NCBI GenBank assembly: GCA_043801115.1
Contig: JAZDMJ010000047.1
Span: 1 to 7,709 of the forward strand
Direction of reading: 5' to 3'
Source of the DNA: CAZHUN01 sp043801115
GTDB taxonomy: Archaea > Iainarchaeota > Iainarchaeia > Iainarchaeales > UBA10191
Length of the DNA stretch: 7,709 nucleotides
Shown here: piece by piece, positions 4,912 to 7,709 of the stretch
How the letters are laid out: each line of letters starts with the position of its first letter
How positions within the stretch are numbered: the stretch's first letter is position 1
The notes under the pieces: model-generated
What the model was told of the DNA's origin: nothing
Database searches by the model: none
The model's input: the letters and a program-made list of their open reading frames with translations, nothing else
Program-made: the position numbers and the translations under genes

Positions 4912-7092
4912 TCAAACAATGAACCAGTTCGTCTTGGCCTTGCAATATTTTTGGACCAAAGAAGCGAGTTCTTCCAACGCACCATCCAAATTGTCTTCCT
5001 TTCTCAAGCTTTCCACGTAAATGGCCGCGCGCTTAGTCTGCGGAGTGAATTTTGTCTTGTCCGCCTCTCTCCAATTCCAACGACGGCACAACACTTCCAC
5101 ATCATCCTTGTAAACAACTTCACCCTTTTCCGGAGAATCGCTTTCCGCCGTTCCCAGCATGACAAAACGTTCGGAACCGTCCGCATAACACAAGCGGATT
5201 TTTCCCTGCACTTTGTCCAAATCGTCTCCACCCGCAGGCAACAAATATTTCAAAGAAACATAATTGTACAAGTCCACCAAGGGATTGATGGAAGGAAACG
5301 GGTTTCCGTTCAACACTCTCCGCGCAAGCGCGTCCACTGAAGGTTTATTTTTGGAAGGGTTGCCGCCAAACTGGTTGTACGCGTCGCGCCACGCTTTCAA
5401 CTGTGGAATAGTTAATGGGTCTTTGCCTTCGAACTTTTTTCGAAACTCTTTTTCCGCCGAGCGCTGCAAGGAAGCGATGGCCTTGCCCCGCTCCGAGTTG
5501 TCTGCACCTTCCACCACGAGAACGCCGACGCGCAAAGCAGGAAATGCAGACTTTATTTTTGGATCAACTTCGAACTCGAACTTTTCTGGAACAGCGACGC
5601 GCGCAGTCGAAACAACAGTCTCTGTTTTCCGCTCGGGCCGCAATTGCGGAAAAAATAAAACGTCTTTAATCGTTGGCTGGTCGAGCAAGAGCATGACCAT
5701 TCTGTCAATGCCGACTCCCAATCCTCCGCACGGGGGCATTCCATAGCGCAACGCTTCCACAAATTCGAAATCTTGCGGGTGGTTTTGGCCTTTTGCCCTT
5801 CCCTGATCGGCCTGTTCTTTGAAGAATTTTTCCTGCAAGTCGGGATCGTTCAATTCAGAGTAGGCGTTTCCCATCTCCCAGCCGTTAATGTAGGGCTCGA
5901 ACCTTTCAATCAATGCCGGGTTTCCGCGCTTGGGCTTGCACAACGGGGTTGTTTCCTTCGGATGGTCGAGAATGAAAATCGGCTGGACCAAGTGCTCTTC
6001 GCAGATTTTGAACAATTCGGCAACCGCCAAACCGCGCTTGAACGGTTCTACTTCCAGTTCGTGCTTTTGCAGTTCCTTCTTCAACTCCGCGTCCGACATT
6101 TTTGCAACATCCAACTTGGCGAACTGTTTTAATCCCTGCTCGACCGTCAAGCGCTTCCACGGCGGCTTCAACTCGATCTCTTTTCCCTGGTATTTGATTT
6201 TGGTCGTTCCGTTCAGTTCTTTTGCGACAAAGGCGAACAAGTTTTCCGTCAATTTCATCACGTCCTCGTAATCCCAGTAGGCAGAGTAGCACTCCAGCAT
6301 GGTAAACTCGGGATTGTGCGTCTTGTCCACGTCTTCGTTTCTAAAATTTTTACAAATCGTGTACACGCGGCCGAAGCCCCCAACGATTAAGCGCTTCAAA
6401 TATAACTCTGGAGAAATGCTCAAGTAAAAGTCGGATTTCCACGCGTGCGACTTGGTAATGAAAGGACGCGCGTTTGCTCCCCCATAGTTGGGCTGGAGCA
6501 GGGGAGTTTCGACTTCCAAAAAACAATTCTCGCCCAAAAATTTTCTCACCAACTGGATGATTTTGGCCCGCTGGGCGAATACTGTTTTCACTTCAGGATT
6601 CATGACCAAATCCAAATAGCGCTTTCGGTAGCGCGTTTCAATGTCCGTCAAGCCGTGCCATTTTTCGGGCAACGAGTTGATGGATTTGGACAAAATTGAA
6701 AGCTTGGAAGCGAGAATGGAAAGCTCGCCCTTTTTTGTTTTAATGATGGTTCCTTCCACTCCTAAAAAATCTCCCGCGTCCAAAAACGAAATCAATTCGA
6801 AGGATTTTTTGTCGGCTTCTTTTTCGGAAACCATGACTTGAATGTCGCCCGTCGCGTCGCGGAGCGTGCAAAAAGAAAGCTTTCCGAAACTGCGCACGGA
6901 CATGATTCTTCCAGCAATTGTGGCACGCTGGGACGAGCGCTCTTCTGCCTTCATTCCGTCGAATTTTTCGCGCAAACCGCGCGCGTAGTCTTTAACGGGA
7001 AATGAATATGGAAAGGGGTCGATGCCTTTCGAGCGCAGCGCCTGCAAATGGTCGCGCTTGCTTTTTTCCAGTTCATCCAGTCTTGACGGCAT
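4912..7092 (-). CDS. lysS: Class II lysyl-tRNA synthetase fused to a B3/4 editing-type domain
   Basis: A 726-residue protein that charges tRNA-Lys with lysine; ordinary class II LysRS is about 500. N-terminal OB anticodon-binding domain (about 57-140), then the class II core: motif 1 around 177-201, GGANARPF (204-211), SPELYLKR (227-234), motif 2 FRNEDVDKTHNPEFT (250-264), lysine-pocket NAYSELND (409-416) and motif 3 GGLGVGIDR (456-464). The normal synthetase ends near FPQLRPE (481-487). About 240 further residues in the same frame carry a B3/4 domain (about 510-700) with the hallmarks LKAWRDAYNQFG (565-576), NPFPSINPLVDLYNYVS (597-613), GEVVYKDD (657-664) and CRRWNWREADKTKFTPQT (669-686). 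In PheRS beta this domain removes tyrosine from tRNA-Phe. ATG 7092 has an AGTGA four bases upstream. Archaea mostly use class I LysRS, so transfer is likely. No promoter is seen between it and tRNA-Lys. Confidence 0.95.
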   Translation of the reverse strand: MPSRLDELEKSKRDHLQALRSKGIDPFPYSFPVKDYARGLREKFDGMKAEERSSQRATIAGRIMSVRSFGKLSFCTLRDATGDIQVMVSEKEADKKSFELISFLDAGDFLGVEGTIIKTKKGELSILASKLSILSKSINSLPEKWHGLTDIETRYRKRYLDLVMNPEVKTVFAQRAKIIQLVRKFLGENCFLEVETPLLQPNYGGANARPFITKSHAWKSDFYLSISPELYLKRLIVGGFGRVYTICKNFRNEDVDKTHNPEFTMLECYSAYWDYEDVMKLTENLFAFVAKELNGTTKIKYQGKEIELKPPWKRLTVEQGLKQFAKLDVAKMSDAELKKELQKHELEVEPFKRGLAVAELFKICEEHLVQPIFILDHPKETTPLCKPKRGNPALIERFEPYINGWEMGNAYSELNDPDLQEKFFKEQADQGRAKGQNHPQDFEFVEALRYGMPPCGGLGVGIDRMVMLLLDQPTIKDVLFFPQLRPERKTETVVSTARVAVPEKFEFEVDPKIKSAFPALRVGVLVVEGADNSERGKAIASLQRSAEKEFRKKFEGKDPLTIPQLKAWRDAYNQFGGNPSKNKPSVDALARRVLNGNPFPSINPLVDLYNYVSLKYLLPAGGDDLDKVQGKIRLCYADGSERFVMLGTAESDSPEKGEVVYKDDVEVLCRRWNWREADKTKFTPQTKRAAIYVESLRKEDNLDGALEELASLVQKYCKAKTNWFIV

Positions 7093-7096
7093 GTTT

Positions 7097-7101
7097 TCAC
7101 T
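7097..7101 (-). promoter_or_regulatory. Ribosome-binding site of lysS
   Basis: Minus-strand AGTGA ends four bases before ATG 7092. It is one base off GGTGA, at the normal spacing for this genome. Confidence 0.45.
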
Positions 7102-7122
7102 CTTCTATCGCAACGCTTTTCT

Positions 7123-7148
7123 GCATTCGCCGTTTTTTCGGCGAAAGC
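7123..7148 (-). other. Hairpin between tRNA-Lys and lysS
   Basis: A perfect 7-bp stem TTCGCCG/CGGCGAA around a six-base loop (7126-7145; the loop is AAAAAA in the minus-strand RNA), extendable by two GC pairs after one A-A mismatch to 7123-7148. It starts at the discriminator base of tRNA-Lys and ends 30 bases before the lysS start. No T run follows on the minus strand, so it is unlikely to be a simple terminator; it may guide 3' processing of the tRNA or protect the lysS mRNA 5' end. Confidence 0.55.
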
Positions 7149-7220
7149 GAGCCCAGGGGGACTCGAACCCCCGACGCCCGGCTTAAAAGGCCGGCGCTCT
7201 TCCAGCTGAGCTATGGGCCC
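7148..7220 (-). tRNA. tRNA-Lys (anticodon UUU)
   Basis: A 73-base cloverleaf without encoded CCA. Acceptor GGGCCCA/TGGGCTC with one G-U pair at 2-71; D stem GCTC/GAGC; anticodon stem CCGGC/GCCGG with loop CTTTTAA, so the anticodon is UUU; T stem GGGGG/CCCCC with a standard TTCGAGT loop; discriminator G. The AT box at 7249-7257 lies about 33 bases upstream, a good distance for a tRNA promoter. The gene lies 55 bases upstream of lysS on the same strand. Confidence 0.95.
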
Positions 7221-7248
7221 ACCAACTTCAAACAATATTGGAAAATGG

Positions 7249-7257
7249 TTTTTAATA
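7249..7257. promoter_or_regulatory. Shared TATA-like box, tRNA-Lys (minus) and trm56 (plus)
   Basis: TTTTTAATA on the + strand, TATTAAAAA on the minus strand. Its centre is 26 bases before the trm56 ATG and about 33 before the tRNA-Lys 5' end. It is the only good AT box in the 59-base divergent gap, apart from the palindrome CAATATTG at 7233-7240, so one box may serve both directions. Confidence 0.55.
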
Positions 7258-7279
7258 CCGCCGAAACAGATTCAAAAAC

Positions 7280-7709
7280 ATGCAATGGATTGAAGTCGTC
7301 CGAATCGGGCACCGGAAAGAAAGGGATATTCGCGTTACGACGCACTGCGCGCTCGCCGCGCGCGCGCTCGGGTGCAAAAAAATCACGATTTGCGGCGAAG
7401 ACGCTTCGCGGATTCGAAAAACTGTTGAAGCCGTCAATCAAAACTGGGGAAAGGGAATCGAAGTCGAAACGCAGAAAGGATTCAGAAGCGCGCTCAAAAA
7501 AGCGAAAAAAGAGAAAAAAGTACTCGTCCACTTGACCATGTACGGCGAACCCTTCGAATCAAAATTGAATTTGCTGAAAAAGGCGAAAAAATTGTGCATC
7601 ATCGTGGGAGCGGAGAAGGTTCCGAGAGAAGTGTACGAAATTTCGGACTACAATTTGAGCGTAACCAACCAACCCCATTCCGAAATCGCGGCATTGGGAG
7701 TATTGCTAT
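7280..7709 (+). CDS. trm56: tRNA (cytidine(56)-2'-O)-methyltransferase aTrm56, 5' part
   Basis: The first 143 codons of an archaeal aTrm56, a SPOUT-fold enzyme that methylates the ribose of C56 in the T loop of tRNA using S-adenosylmethionine. The family is recognised by the N-terminal RIGHRKERDIRVTTHCAL (8-25), HLTMYG (84-89), and the SAM-binding knot region GAEKVPREVYEISDYNLSV (110-128) with NQPHSEIAALGVLL (130-143). The frame is still open at the window edge; the missing part would be the C-terminal end of a protein that is usually 170-200 residues. ATG 7280 lies 26 bases after the TATA centre and aligns with the family N-terminus, so the mRNA is leaderless. Confidence 0.93.
   Translation, partial: MQWIEVVRIGHRKERDIRVTTHCALAARALGCKKITICGEDASRIRKTVEAVNQNWGKGIEVETQKGFRSALKKAKKEKKVLVHLTMYGEPFESKLNLLKKAKKLCIIVGAEKVPREVYEISDYNLSVTNQPHSEIAALGVLL

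Noticed and set aside
4951..6292. + strand frames of 113 to 160 codons inside lysS
   Set aside because: They mirror highly conserved synthetase and B3/4 coding sequence and have no own promoter or ribosome-binding site.
7093..7147. T-box riboswitch controlling lysS
   Set aside because: The spacer is only 55 bases, has a single hairpin, no T-box sequence and no terminator, and T-boxes are not known in archaea.
7348..7372. Alternating GC tract as a structural or Z-DNA element
   Set aside because: It lies inside trm56 and encodes the conserved ALAARAL helix; the bases are explained by Ala and Arg codons.
1..7709. CRISPR array, insertion sequence, rRNA or replication origin
   Set aside because: No regularly spaced repeats, transposase pattern, terminal inverted repeats, rRNA sequence or origin-like repeat cluster was seen on either strand.

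Overview
The window looks like chromosomal DNA of an archaeon, most likely a small-genome lineage of the DPANN type that has taken up bacterial genes. The archaeal signs are a truncated aTrm56 gene (tRNA C56 ribose methylase, an archaeal family), a single-domain KaiC-like ATPase, tRNA genes without encoded CCA, TATA boxes centred about 26 bases before leaderless start codons, GGTGA ribosome-binding sites on genes that have leaders, and oligo-T tracts as terminators. Two long genes belong to families that are typically bacterial: a long Rel/SpoT protein and a class II lysyl-tRNA synthetase. The exact phylum cannot be read from the window.

Layout: 1-233, an AT-rich stretch with a small unknown ORF on the + strand. 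292-1561 (minus), a zinc-ribbon protein, then further upstream a two-gene operon of a PPC/DUF296-domain protein and a small predicted beta-sandwich protein. 1655-4186 (plus), a Rel/SpoT homologue followed by a KaiC-like ATPase with its own leaderless promoter. 4189-4797 (minus), a 38-residue lysine-rich protein, an 81-residue unknown protein and tRNA-Phe(GAA). 4912-7220 (minus), the lysyl-tRNA synthetase gene preceded by tRNA-Lys(UUU). 7280-7709 (plus), the start of trm56, which runs off the right edge.

The right half is a translation cluster. tRNA-Lys lies directly upstream of its own synthetase with no separate promoter visible between them. The synthetase carries an extra C-terminal B3/4 domain, the fold that edits mischarged tRNA in phenylalanyl-tRNA synthetase, and tRNA-Phe follows downstream on the same strand. 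A tRNA-modifying enzyme is divergently transcribed from a shared AT box. The left half holds a Rel protein whose (p)ppGpp-hydrolase site is lost, while the synthetase, TGS, zinc-finger and ACT domains remain; its synthetase motifs carry an unusual RFDD sequence and a His-to-Gln change.

The best candidates for something undescribed are the LysRS-B3/4 fusion with its tRNA-Lys/tRNA-Phe flanks, and the archaeal hydrolase-dead Rel. No CRISPR array, insertion sequence, rRNA or replication origin was seen.
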